DNA from: Vigna angularis
Lineage: Eukaryota; Streptophyta; Magnoliopsida; Fabales; Fabaceae
NCBI RefSeq assembly: GCF_016808095.1
Contig: NC_068973.1
Location: 29,010,077-29,074,076 of the forward strand
Direction: 5' to 3'
DNA length: 64,000 bases
Notes under the pieces: model-generated
Databases searched by the model: none
Seen by the model: the letters and a program-made list of their open reading frames with translations, nothing else
Told to the model about the DNA's origin: nothing
Part shown: in pieces, positions 1 through 10,489 of the stretch
Layout of the letters: every line of letters begins with the position of its first letter
Position numbering within the stretch: position 1 is the stretch's first letter
Translations under genes and position numbers: made by a program

Positions 1-1030
1 TGTATAGGAGTAGCTAAACTGTATTTCATTAAGGTTGGATGTAATGTACCTAAACTCTTTGTAGTTCTTTCTATGCAATAGAATATCTTTCATTATTCTT
101 GTGTTCTATCCTTTTTATTCACGTACATGATGGAATATCTATGCTATTTGAGTGGTGTTTAATCATTGAAAAATGTTTTAGAACATAGACATAGATAAAA
201 CGACCAAAAGGTTTGGTTATAGACATAGATCAAAGCTTTTGGTCTTTCTAGACAATTTTTCTTAATGTAAATCTTGTGTTTGAATATCTAAGGGGTTATT
301 ATTTTTACATAAGGATTTAGAACTTGTCTCTAAGGGAGGGCTTGTATACTTATGATGTGAATGCTTGAATATGTTAGAGATATATTGTATGGATGAGTGC
401 ATGGAGCATGGCTCATGAAGTCCAACTCCGATGAGTCTTTAACCGTATCATTTTATAATTTTTATATTCAGTATAAGTTTATATGTTTTCAACATATTTG
501 AATCAATCAATGTTTATATTCATTGCATAAATTAGTAAGTAATCATAATTAACTAAACAAACACAAATTCCTTAGAAAACGATACTTGGACTTACAATCT
601 ATATTACTTGAAATATTTTGCACGCTTGCTAAAAAGTTAACAATTACCATGCTTCCCACTTGAGTATGTGTTTGGGCTTTGCCCTTCATAACATCTCCAA
701 ACATGTTACAAAAATAACTTCCTTCTTTGCTTCGTGTATTTTATTTTGAAGTGTCATTATCTTTTGTACAACCATGTTATTTCTACCATTGTTGTGAGTT
801 TATGGCTAACCTTTTATGTTCATATTGCAAATTTTATTTAGATATAATAAAATATGCATTAACTTATGGACAAGACAATAAATCTAATCTTATTTCTACA
901 CGTGTTATGTTGCATTGACTTATGGATGAGATAATAAATCTAATTTTATTTCTACACCAGTTAATTAGTATAGTATGTAGGATTTATTTATGATCCATAT
1001 GGTTAATGTTAAACAAAATATATCTGTTTC
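1..1030. other. AT-rich intergenic sequence
   Basis: No gene, RNA or clear repeat is visible. Short open frames here have no recognisable motif and no supporting splice signals. The last 40 bases resemble the sequence just beyond the other end of the neighbouring retrotransposon (see findings). Confidence 0.6.
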
Positions 1031-1604
1031 TGCTGGAATGGGACGAGGAAAGCACCTGCTGCTTCCGCTCGGGAACGTTCCTCCTTCACCGATGGGTCCT
1101 TCTCACTTCTATCTTACCTCCCGAATCTTCCTCTCTCAATGCCAAAATGGGGGTGACCTGCAGGAAACACTCCGACGCTCAAGTCAGAATTTATCTCCGC
1201 AAGTCTAATCAAAATCAGAAATCAGAGAGTTTACCTTCTTAGTTAATTGTTATTTATATGGTTTCAAGGAATATTAACCATTAATTTACCTCTTAATGAC
1301 GATCAATGCCAACCTTAACTGCCCTACAGTGATCGTTACCTCATTAATTATGCATTCATTGACATTCAAAAGTTGTCTCCCGCAAACGGCTGGATAGTTC
1401 ACGAGTATTATTCTAGTGTCCGACCGAGAATACTTGGCTTCCCTCGCCCCTGCGTGTCCGGTCGGTCTAACCTACTCGGTAGTAACTCCTGCCTGCCCGG
1501 TCGGTCTAACCCACTCGGTAGTAACTCCTGCGTGTCCGGTCGGTCTAACCTACTCGGTAGTAACTCTTGCGTGTCCGGTCGGTCTAACCTACTCGGTAGT
1601 AACA
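1031..1604 (-). repeat. 3' LTR of the Tat-lineage element
   Basis: On the minus strand the LTR starts TGTTAC (plus coordinate 1604) and ends CAGCA (1031). It matches 8543-9070 along its length. It contains four copies of a roughly 39-bp unit with the core CCGGTCGGTCTAACCTACTC (about 1455-1604); the other LTR has three, which explains most of the length difference (574 against 528 bases). Confidence 0.85.
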
Positions 1605-1620
1605 CCAGTCCCCCAAGCCC
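1605..1620 (-). other. polypurine tract of the Tat-lineage element
   Basis: Read on the minus strand this is GGGCTTGGGGGACTGG, directly before the TGTTAC start of the 3' LTR. That is where the primer for plus-strand DNA synthesis of an LTR element lies. Confidence 0.7.
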
Positions 1621-1852
1621 AAGCAAAAATATTTTTGCGTAGGGTTTTGAAGTAGCTTCCGATCGGTTCGCGTCTTCTCTTATTAGGACCTTCAACCGCG
1701 TTGTTGACCTTCTAAAAGGGCGTGAATTCGTAGAGTCATGACGGTAAAATTTAGGCGGGAAAAGTAAAAAACGAACCGTCAGATCGCCTAGACCGTCAGA
1801 TCTTTCTTCATTTGACGCTCTAAATTTGCTTGGCGAATCGCCTTTTACCTCC

Positions 1853-1860
1853 TATAAATA
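1853..1860 (+). promoter_or_regulatory. TATA box of the antisense extra ORF
   Basis: TATAAATA lies about 100 bases before the ATG at 1955 and is followed by a pyrimidine-rich leader typical of plant 5' UTRs. It points opposite to the gag-pol direction, so the extra ORF probably had its own promoter. Confidence 0.55.
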
Positions 1861-1954
1861 GCCCCGAATTTGCCCTAATTTTTTACCCCTTTCTCCTCGC
1901 CTTCATTTCTTTCTCGTGCCTATTCTCCTCATCCTAATCCTATCTCAGGTAATC

Positions 1955-3942
1955 ATGTCTTCTGATGTCGCCGATGAAGAGGGCAGGGGGTATCCCGATG
2001 ATAAGGTTGGTACTTCGTCTTCCTCCTCGGGTACCGTTGCTGGTCAGGGTGCTATAGCCACCAATTCAAGGAACTCTTCCGATCTTCTGGCGGATAGTGA
2101 TGCTCCCGAAGAAGTCGTCATTAACGTGGACTCTTCTGGTGCTTGGGACGGTAAGCCCAGAGATTGGCCTGTTGTTTCCGTCTATGATTGGGTTCCCCAT
2201 GAGGTTAGGCAAATGTCTTCCTCTTTCTACCATCGTCGTCCATTTAAGGACTTTGCCAGTAGTGTTTGTCTGGTCAAGGTTGCCGAGGACGCTAGCCATT
2301 TTAAACTAGTTGTTTGCCAAATGACCGAGCGTGTATGCCACGGTCGGGAAAATTACCCCACAGACTTCTTCTATGCTTACGCCACCATGTTTAAAGATTT
2401 AAAGGTTCTCCTTCCTTTTTCAGATTTTCAAATGAGCGTTCTGAGGTAGCTTAACGTTGCTCCTACCCAGCTGCATCCGAACGGTTGGGCGTTTATGCAA
2501 GCATTCTCTGCCGTCTGTACCGGCTTAGCCTTATACCCCACTCTTGGAGCCTTCCTTTACTTTTTTCACGTACAACCTCATCCGTCCAAACCTTGGGTTT
2601 CCCTGAGAACGATCGAGAATAGACATTTGTTATCTCTTTTCAATAGCTCGTACAAAGACTTTAAAGGAAATTTCTTTAAGGCCGTGCCTTCGGAAGCTGG
2701 GTACAAGAGTTTATGTTTCCCGGACGGGCGGGCTAAGTTTCCCTTTTATTGGATCAACAACCCCAAAAAGGTTATTTCCTGGCCCAAGTCACGGATGACA
2801 CCCGAGGATTTGGACTTCATAAATCAACTGAGTCAGCTGCCCCTCAAGTCATCTTCTCGCATGCTGATCGGTTTCCTGAACAACAAAAATCTTTCGCCTA
2901 ATGCTACTTATCCAAGATGGATCCAGCCAGAAGCAGCACCTTTCCCCGCTTGTTCGCTCAGAGGGGGGCAGACGTAAGGAAAACAAGAGGGGGCTTATCC
3001 CGCGCCCCGACTACTGCTGCCATCCCTGCGACGTCTCTACCGATCCAAAAGGCACCACCTCCTCCGCCCACTACTGAAGTCCAGTCACCCAAATCTATTC
3101 GTCACCTTGCCGACAAGGTTCCACAGTCGGAGCCTATTCCAAAGAAGAAGGGAAAACGAAAAGCCGTTCGAAAATCTTCTGTCGAATCCATACGTGCCAA
3201 GAGGACTCTGCCCAACGGTCCTCCCCTCTCTGGGCCGCTGAGTCCCAACTCGTGGGTGGCGAAGCGCATTCACTTTGATCTTTTTGCTGAGGAGAAGGCT
3301 CTAGTCAATGGGATGACCGAGGAGGAGGCCTCCAATATGGCTATGGAGTTGGCCGCTCGGTCTACAATGTGTTTAGCTTATGCCGCCCAGAAGAGAGCCT
3401 CGGCTTCTACAGAGCTTCAGTCTCTTCAAGAGAAGTACGACGCCGCCGTGAAGTCCAACCAAGACTTGACCCTCTGCCTGGCCGAGACAGAAAGGATAGC
3501 GGACGAGGACAAGAAAAAAGCCAACACTCTGCTGGCCGAGACCGGCTCTGCTCAACACCGTATGCAACAGTCTTTTGATGACTTGAAGCTTGACCTCCAA
3601 AAAGCGACTACCTCAAATAAAGAGTTGATGACAGAGAGGGATGGCCTTTTGGCCGATCGGGATTTGCTTCGGGATCGAGTGTTGAAACCGGAGGCGAACA
3701 ACAAATTTCTAGGCGATGAAGTGGTGAATGAGCATTTACTCGGCTTCGAGAAAGCGCTCGCGTAGTGTAACCTCCTTTTGCAAGTTCCGACCGAAGACCC
3801 TCGTCTCGATGTGAGCATGATGGTGGTGGATGGGAGATTAGTTCCGATCCATGTTGCTCCACCTTCACCTGTGGCCATTCCTACCATTCAGACTCCCGTT
3901 GAGGTGATCGAGGAGACCGACGGGGTTGATGTCCAACCTTAG
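1955..3942 (+). pseudogene. extra ORF of Tat-lineage element, antisense to pol (putative gypsy-type transposon protein)
   Basis: The ATG at 1955 opens a frame that is broken by an in-frame TAG at 2447-2449 and resumes directly. It shifts frame around 2910-2975, then meets a second TAG at 3763-3765 and ends naturally at 3940-3942. The N-terminal half (motifs WVPHEVRQM, FYHRRPFKDF, FHVQPHPSKPWVSL) looks like the 'putative gypsy type transposon' domain (Pfam Transposase_28 type) known from plant gypsy elements. The middle is basic (KKKGKRKAVRKSS). From about 3370 to 3765 the translation is Glu/Lys/Gln/Leu-rich and probably a coiled coil. A hydrophobic-acidic tail follows the second stop. Its function is unknown in these elements. 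The domain call is from recall of the family; the lesions are read directly. Confidence 0.65.
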
Positions 3943-4111
3943 GTCTTTTAGCTGTAAAATTTTGTTGCTTTTTTACCTCTGTAACTTGTAACAGATTTAT
4001 TTTGAATGAATACGTACCTGTCGAGCACTTATTTCGTACGCATATGCTTCATACTTAATTTCACGCTTGATTTGTCAAGTCTTCAACAACGTACCTTTAT
4101 TGCCTCTCGAT

Positions 4112-4678
4112 TTTAGGTCTTAGGAGCTCACTAGGAGCGTGCCCTAAGACCAAGGTGAGAGTTCACGAAAGAAATCTGCCTCACCCGCTGGGTTTAGGTC
4201 TTAAGAGTTCACTAGGAGCGTACCCTAAGATCAAGGTGAGAGTTCACGAAAGAAATCTGCCTCATCCGTTCGGTTTAGGTCTTAGGAGTTCACTAGGAGC
4301 GTGCCCTAAGACCAAGGTAAGAGTTCACGAAAGAAATCTGCCTCACCCGCTCGGTTTAGGTCTTAGGAGTTCACTAGGAGCGTGCCCTAAGACCAAGGTG
4401 AGAGTTCACGAAAGAAATCTGTCTCACCCGCTCGGTTTAGGTCTTAGGAGTTCACTAGGAGCGTGCCCTAAGACCAAGGTGAGAGTTCACGAAAGAAATC
4501 TGCCTCACTTGCTCGGTTTAGGTCTTAGGAGTTCACTAGGAGCGTGCCTTAAGACCAAGGTGAGAGTTCACGAAAGAAATCTGCCTCACCCGCTCGGTTT
4601 AGGTCTTAGGAGTTCACTAGAAGCGTGCCCTAAGACCAAGGTGAGAGTTCACGAAAGAAATCTGCCTCACCCGCTCGG
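4112..4678. repeat. tandem repeat, 7 x 81 bp, in the retroelement 3' region
   Basis: Seven units of 81 bases lie head to tail with few differences between them. Each unit holds a dyad, GTCTTAGG...CCTAAGAC, with an 18-base loop, and a second short one, GTGAGAGTTCAC. The first unit is the most diverged. Because 81 is a multiple of three the array stays open on the plus strand (4155-4694), but this is a by-product of periodicity. Tandem repeats between integrase and 3' LTR are known for Ogre/Tat elements. Confidence 0.9.
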
Positions 4679-4764
4679 CTGCTATGACAAATGATGAAAA
4701 TCTCATGATAAGTGATGAAAACCATAGTATTATTGATATGCGATAAAAAGTACAAGTTTCTTTC

Positions 4765-5832
4765 TTAGCTGAAATAAAACTTCAAGTGCGACGCATTCCA
4801 TGTATTGAGAATAGCCTTTCCCGTTGGATACTCCAAACGGTATGCTCCGTTCTTTAAGTTTTCGACCACTTTGAAGGGACCTTCCCACTTTGCGGCTAGT
4901 TTCCCTACCGCTCGGTTTCGTCGGGCTTCCACCGTCTTTCTCCACACGAGATCTCCTTCAACGAATTGTCGGGGTTTCACCTTGGTGTTATAACGTCTCG
5001 CAAGAAGTCTTTTCTGGGCCTCTGCTCTAATCGTTGCCACCTCTCTTCGTTCATCTAAGGTGTCTAACTCCACTCGAAGTTCATCATTGTTATTCTGCAA
5101 ACTTTGAATCCCCCTTCTGATGGTAGGTTCCCCTACCTCTGTCGGTAGCACAACATCCGTTCCATATGTAAGGTTGAACGGGGTCTCTCCGGTTGTACCG
5201 TGCGGTGTGCAATGGTAGCCCCAAAGAACTTCTTGTAGCTCATCCACCCAGGCTCCCTTAGCACTTCCCAACCTTTTCTTTAGCTCTGCGACAATGACTT
5301 TATTAGCCGCTTCAACCGAGCTTGTTACATGTTTGATTCCCAGCCTTTTATAAAAATCCCCCAATCATTTATCAACGAATTGCAGTCCGTTGTCTGTAAC
5401 TATCGTTTTGGGGATTCCAAATCGGCAAATGAGTGTCCACACAAACTTTTGAACTATCGCCGCAGTGATTGTTGCGAGCGGCTCTGCTTCTACCCACTTG
5501 GTGAAATAATCAATTGCTACTAGCAAGAATTTCTTCTGAGCTTGGCCTATTGGAAAGGGTCCCACAATATTTATTTCCCATTGTGCGAACAGCCAAGGAG
5601 ACATTAGGCTGTGTAATTCTATCGTCGGTAGATTGAGGTTCTTGCCATGCTCTTGACATTTCAAACATTTCTGCACAAATATCTTGCAGTCCTTCTCTAC
5701 CGTCGGCCAAAAATAGCCTGCTCTTATCACCTTTGCTCGTAGCGCTCGCTGCCCAATATGCATTCCACATGCCCCTTCGTACAGCTTCCTCATAACGTAT
5801 TCGGCTTCCTCCGTGGACACACATTTTAACAA
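4765..5832 (-). pseudogene. integrase of the Tat-lineage element
   Basis: The translation shows the N-terminal zinc-binding region (GMHIGQRALRAK, then CLKCQEHG). The core follows with VGPFP, the second catalytic Asp in TDNG, and the region of the Glu in VEAANK. A TGA at 5365-5367 interrupts the frame. The first catalytic Asp is replaced: the family's usual D before IVGPFP reads N here (EINIVGPFP). Several residues before VEAANK appear to be missing. The C-terminal part (FVEGDLVWRK, WEGPFKVVE, GAYRLE) is the usual gypsy integrase tail and ends at 4765. It follows the RNase H region on the same strand. The gene is inactive. Confidence 0.85.
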
Positions 5833-5916
5833 AGGTAAAGAGAACCCTCTTTTGTAGAGATCCTCCCCTAATAATAAGAATCGAGCGGCTTTCTTGGCTT
5901 CAACCGCTCGGATATG

Positions 5917-6747
5917 CTAGCCGTTCTCCTGCTTCTTAATTATATCTCTAATGTCCTTCCTCCAATCAGGTTTATTGGAAACCTCGTGGACCAACAAGCA
6001 TTCCACCGAAGGACTCATCATAACTTGCCTTATGACAGAGGATAGTTGATCCTTCCCCTTGCAATTGGCCAGTTTGAATAAAATATCCGCCCTAGTATTT
6101 TGTTCTCTAGGCACATGTTTAAATTTCACCGTCCGGAATTGTTTTACCAAATTCTTTGTCTTATGATAATAACAGAGCAGTTGATCATCTTTGGTCTGGA
6201 AACTCTCATTCAGCTGTCCTACCACCAGTTGGGAGTCGGTCCGACATTTGATTGAAACCGCTCCTAAGTCCTTAGCCAACTCAAGTTCGGCTATCACTGC
6301 TTCGTACTCAGCCTGGTTGTTGCTTATTTTGAACCGAAAAATAATTGTCTGTTCAACGACAAAGTCGTCCGGTCCCTCCAAAACGATTCCTGCTCCTCCC
6401 CCGAACCATTCGAATGAATCATCCACATAAAGGGTCCATGCTCGGGAGCATTCTTCTTCCCAAGGTAATTCGACCGCAAAATCGGCCAAGTGTTGACCTT
6501 GTACTGCCCCTCGTGGTTCAAATTGTAACCCGAATTCAGATAACTCTATCGACCACCCTACTATTCTCCGTGCCAAGTCTAGTTTTCGTAGAACTTTTGC
6601 GATCGGGTTATCCGTTCTCACCACCACTTGGTGACTTTGAAAGTAAGGCCTTAGGCGTCGTGCTGCCATCACTAGGGCCAAAGCAACCTTCTCTACCCGC
6701 TTGTACCTTGTTTCAGCGGCCTGTAATGTTTTGCTAACGAAGTACAC
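5917..6747 (-). pseudogene. RNase H region of pol: end of gypsy RNase H plus the extra RNase H
   Basis: The start (YFVSKTLQAAETRYKRVEK, then VVVRTDNP) is the C-terminal half of the usual gypsy RNase H. It is followed by a complete second RNase H of the type special to the Tat lineage: LYVDDS (first Asp), NNQAEYEA (Glu), CRTDSQLVVGQ (Asp) and HVPREQNTRAD (final Asp). The frame is open over 276 codons and ends at 5917. A frame change and a deletion near 6693-6780 separate it from the reverse transcriptase, so roughly the first half of the usual RNase H domain is lost. Confidence 0.85.
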
Positions 6748-7639
6748 GAGTTTAAACTCGGGTAGCTCTTATACCAAATTAGTAGTATGCTTTTTACCTC
6801 GTCGAAGGCTTGCTCACACTGGTCATCCCAATTAGTACCCGCACTTTTCTTCATGATTCTCACAATCGGTTTTATCTGCTCGGCCAGTTTTGGAATAAAG
6901 CGCGACAGCGAAGTCAACCGTCCTACCAATCTCTGAACCTCCTTCAAATTCTGAGGGCTTCTCATCTCAAGTATCGCCCTGCACTTGTCGGGGTTCGCTT
7001 CTATTCCTCTGGTCGTTAGCAATAAACCTAGGAATTTTCCCGCCGGTACCCCGAAAGTGCACTTGGCCGGATTAAGGCGCATATTATACTTTCGCACTTG
7101 ATTAAAAACTTCCGCAAGATCCCTCACATGATCCTCTAATGATCCTCTACCGAACGGCTCCTTACCACCATGTCGTCCACATAGACTTCCATGCATCTAC
7201 CAATCTGTCCGCAAAAGACTTTGTCCATCAATCGTTGGTAAGTAGCCCCCGCATTCTTCAGACCGAACGACATAACCTCATAACAATAGTTAGACCGCTC
7301 GATGATGAAGGTCGTTTTATCACTGTCCGGGGGATACATGGGAATTTGATGGTATCTCGAGTATGCATCCAGGAAGCTTAACATTTGGAACCCCGATGCC
7401 CCATCCACTAATGCATCAATACTTAGTAGTGGATAAGAGTCCTTCGGGCAAGCTTTGTTTAGATCCGTGAAGTCCGTACATATTCTCCACTGGCCGCTCG
7501 ACTTTTTTACCATCACAACGTTCGCCAACCACGTTGTATATTTGATTTCACGGATGAAATTTGCTTCCAACAATTTTTCTACCTCGCTTGCCACCGCGAG
7601 TCTCTTTTCTTCCCTCAATCTTCTCTTCTTCTGAGCCAC
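6693..7639 (-). pseudogene. reverse transcriptase of the Tat-lineage element
   Basis: Family motifs are plain: CTDFTDLNKACPKDSYPL, LSFLDAYSRYHQI, FGLKNAGATYQRLM and the catalytic YVDDMVV. Soon after YVDD the frame shifts because an 11-base unit, ATGATCCTCTA (plus strand), is present twice in a row at 7128-7149. The thumb and connection (KCTFGVPAGKFLG, RGIEANPDKCRAI, VQRLVGRLTSLSRFI) continue in the other frame to about 6780, where a deletion cuts into RNase H. Upstream, a TAG at 7673-7675 separates this part from gag-protease in the same frame. Confidence 0.88.
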
Positions 7640-7672
7640 CGGGCGGGCTTCCTTAAATAACGCCAGCTTATG

Positions 7673-8650
7673 CTACATAATCCTCGGGTGGATTGCTGGC
7701 ATATCGATTGCAGTCCAGGCAAACAAATCCTTGATTTTCTTTAACTCTGCTCCTATTAACCTGGCTTGTTCCTCCGTTAACTCACTTCCAATGGTAGTAA
7801 CCTGTTCCTCCGTTAACTCACTTCCAATGGTAGTAACCTGTTCCTCCTTACACCCCAGGCTGAAAGGCCTTGTTTCTCCCATTGGTTCCATCCGGTCGTC
7901 GGTATTGGTTCTTGGATCCAAATCCGCCATGGCTACCTCCGAGCGTCTTCTCCTCTGCCGGCTTTGTTGATCGGATGAGGATGGCTGAACCTTCAGCCCC
8001 GCTACGTAACATTCTCTGGCGATCCTCTGATCGGACCGAACGGTGCAAATGGTTCCACTATCTGATGGAAACTTGAGTGTGAGGTGGGGTGTGGAAACAA
8101 TCGCTATCAGATCCTCAGATAAATCCATCTCCTGGAACGTCTTCCAGTAAAGGATATTAACAGAGCTTCCTTGATCTACCAACACCTTTCCCAAGCTATA
8201 TCGGGCAATAACAACTGTTATTACCATCGTATCGTCTTGATCAGGATCAGGAGCATGAAAATCTTCATCGGTGAACGTGATTGGCGACATTGAGCGCTTC
8301 CTCACATCTACCCGGTGAACGCTTTTTAATTCCCTCAGGTTTTTCTTCCTCGCCGACGCCGATGACCCTCCAACAAAACCTCCAGAGATAGTGTTTATTG
8401 TGCCGCGCAATGATCGGTCATGGCTGCGACTTCTAATTCGCCTATGATCTGGGCGTCTATCATCTCTTCTATCACTTCGTTCCATCCTGGCCCTCCTTGA
8501 TGGGCTTCTCGCCCTCCGCTCCTCCTTCACAAACTTCCTCAGATGGAACGAGGAAAACACCTGCTGCTTCCGCTCGGGAATGTTCCTCCACCGCCGATCG
8601 GTCCTTCTCACTTCTATCTTACCTCCCGAATCTTCCTCTCTCAATGCCAA
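7673..8650 (-). pseudogene. gag C-terminus and aspartic protease, fused to LTR sequence
   Basis: From about 8540 downwards the translation matches the gag/protease junction of Tat elements: HLRKFVKEER, GTINTISGGFVGGSS, SPITFTDEDF, and the protease active-site region VLVDQGSSVNILY. The first 36 codons (8650 to about 8543) lie inside the 5' LTR and read through by chance. The gag N-terminus, leader and primer-binding site have been deleted, joining LTR to gag. Near the end a 36-base unit (EEQVTTIGSELT) is duplicated. The frame ends at the TAG of 7673-7675; reverse transcriptase continues in the same frame beyond it. Confidence 0.8.
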
Positions 8651-9070
8651 AATGGGGGTGACCTGCAGGAAACACTCCGACGCTCAAGTCAGAATTTATC
8701 TCCGCAAGTCTAATCAAAATCAGAAATCAGAGAATTTACCTTCTTAGTCAATTGTTATTTATATGGTTTCAAGGAATATTAACCATTAATTTACCTCTTA
8801 ATGACGATCAATGCCAATCTTAACTGCCCCACAGTGACCGTTACCTCATTAATTATGCATTCATTGACATTCAAAAGTTGTCTCCCGCAAACGACTGGAT
8901 AGTTCACGAGTATTATTCTAGTGTCCGATCGGGAATACTTGGCTTCCCTCGCCCTTGCGTGTCCGGTCGGTCTAACCTACTCGGTAGTAACTCCTGCATG
9001 CCCGGTTGGTCTAACCTATTGGGTAGTAACTCCTGCGTGTCCAGTCGGTCTAACCTACTCGGTAGTAACA
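8543..9070 (-). repeat. 5' LTR of the Tat-lineage element, 3' end clipped
   Basis: It matches 1038-1604. On the minus strand it starts TGTTAC at 9070 and loses homology at 8543, about eight bases before the full LTR end seen in the other copy. Beyond that point comes gag coding sequence rather than a primer-binding site. It has three of the 39-bp units against four in the 3' LTR. Confidence 0.85.
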
Positions 9071-10456
9071 ACATCCATATGCTTATAGTTAAACAACATT
9101 TAAAAGACCAACTTTAATCAAGTGAATGATTATGTCTCATGTCGGGCTAAGTGAGTTATATTTGAGTTAGGTCAAGCTAGGTAGAGATCAAGTCAAATCG
9201 AGTTAGGTTGAGTCTAAACCATGCCTAAGTTAATATGGGTAGGTTAGGTCAGGCTTATGTCAAGTTAGGTTAGATAGGGACCATGCCAAGTTGGTTGGGT
9301 AGACCATATCCCTTTAAACTCATATTTCTAAAAATCACCTATTAAAACCTCTCTTTTAGATTAACATAAATAATTGTCTTGACGCATATAATTTCCTTTC
9401 AACACATAAACTAGTTCATAACCAACAATTTCACAACAACAATAACATTCAAGTTAAATATCACATCTAACCAGAATCATACAACCCAATTCATTTAATC
9501 AAAGATACTTAATACTAACGTACTCCTTTCAAGCATACAATTCAACATACATTCAACTCACATACTAATAACTATCATTTCATACTTTATAACTCAAAAT
9601 AAAATAAAATACTAGCTTCCCTTACCTTTTAGAAGACTAATCGCTCTAGAGAACTCTTTTTCGCTCACACAGCTTAAGGAGCTCTATTTGTACCTATAGA
9701 CAAAAAAACACGATTAGAGTATATCGTTAGTACCACTGATCAACAAAAAGTCTTATAAAATACTCGAATATTACATGCAAAATGAGCGGGACTCACATGC
9801 AACAAAAGAAATAAAGGACTAGAGAAAAGAGATTGAAACTTAACTTACTCATATGGAAAAATTGATTGGTTTGAATTGAAGAGCTCGCTACCAAGATCAC
9901 TTCTAATGTCTCAATTCTTCAATCAGACGAGCAGAGAAGAAGAACTCATAGAGAGAAATCAGATAACTCTAGAAAAATGATTTTTAAAGAGATGGTGTGT
10001 TTTAAAATAATGAAACTCCTTTATAACAAATTTATTTATATTAAAACCTTTTAATATTAAAAAAAAATCGAGTCTCTTTATTTTTAATTTACTACCATTT
10101 CTAAAATCTTATTTTCTATGTCTTTACATTATAAGTTATAATGTTTATAAAATGAAATTTAAATTTTAAAGATGGAAAATTATAAATGCTACTATTTATT
10201 ATTAAATATTACTTAGTATGATTAATATGCTATATTAAAAATTAAAAATAATATCATTTAATTGTTATCCGTCGAAATCAAATTACTCAAAATAATAGTT
10301 GATGACTTATATTTTCAAGACAAATATATATAATGATTGGCACCTTAGAAATGCAATCTTAAAAAAAGTTACCCAACAGCCTTTGGTTTGATAATTGGAT
10401 TTCGATTTAACTTAAAATTTGTGATGTTTTAGACTTTTAGTTGAAAGTTTTAATAA
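9071..10456. other. AT-rich intergenic sequence
   Basis: No gene is visible. 9130-9300 is a degenerate stretch of GTTAGGT/GTCAGGT-like words without a fixed period. The remainder is plain AT-rich DNA. Confidence 0.5.
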
Positions 10457-10489
10457 TGTCACTAGTAAAAAATTGGGTTTTTACAGCGC

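Larger units (their letters stand above)
1031..9070 (-). mobile_element. Ty3/gypsy retrotransposon, Tat lineage, degraded
   Basis: Two direct repeats (1031-1604 and 8543-9070) bound a coding interior read on the minus strand in the order gag remnant, protease, reverse transcriptase, RNase H, a second RNase H, integrase. A dual RNase H and an extra antisense ORF near the 3' end are known traits of Tat-lineage plant elements such as Ogre and Grande. The purine-rich tract at 1605-1620 and the TG start of the LTR fix the orientation. Several stops, frameshifts and deletions make every gene defective, and the primer-binding site is gone. The bases flanking the two LTRs (GTTTC left, ACATC right) are not a 5-bp target duplication, so the insertion is old or its ends were rearranged. 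The LTRs differ by roughly 4% by eye. Confidence 0.85.

Noticed and set aside
1373..1695. Open frames with repeated SGRSNLLGSNS-like peptides in the LTR
   Set aside because: They arise from the 39-bp LTR units on both strands and are not genes.
4112..4678. CRISPR-like array
   Set aside because: The units are contiguous tandem copies without spacers in a plant genome.
4155..4694. A 179-codon open frame on the plus strand with seven protein repeats
   Set aside because: It is the 81-bp tandem array read in frame; the unit is a multiple of three and has no stop. No start context or coding bias is independent of the repeat.
9130..9310. Interstitial telomere-like repeat
   Set aside because: Words such as GTTAGGT recur but not with a 7-base period and not as TTTAGGG; too irregular to call.
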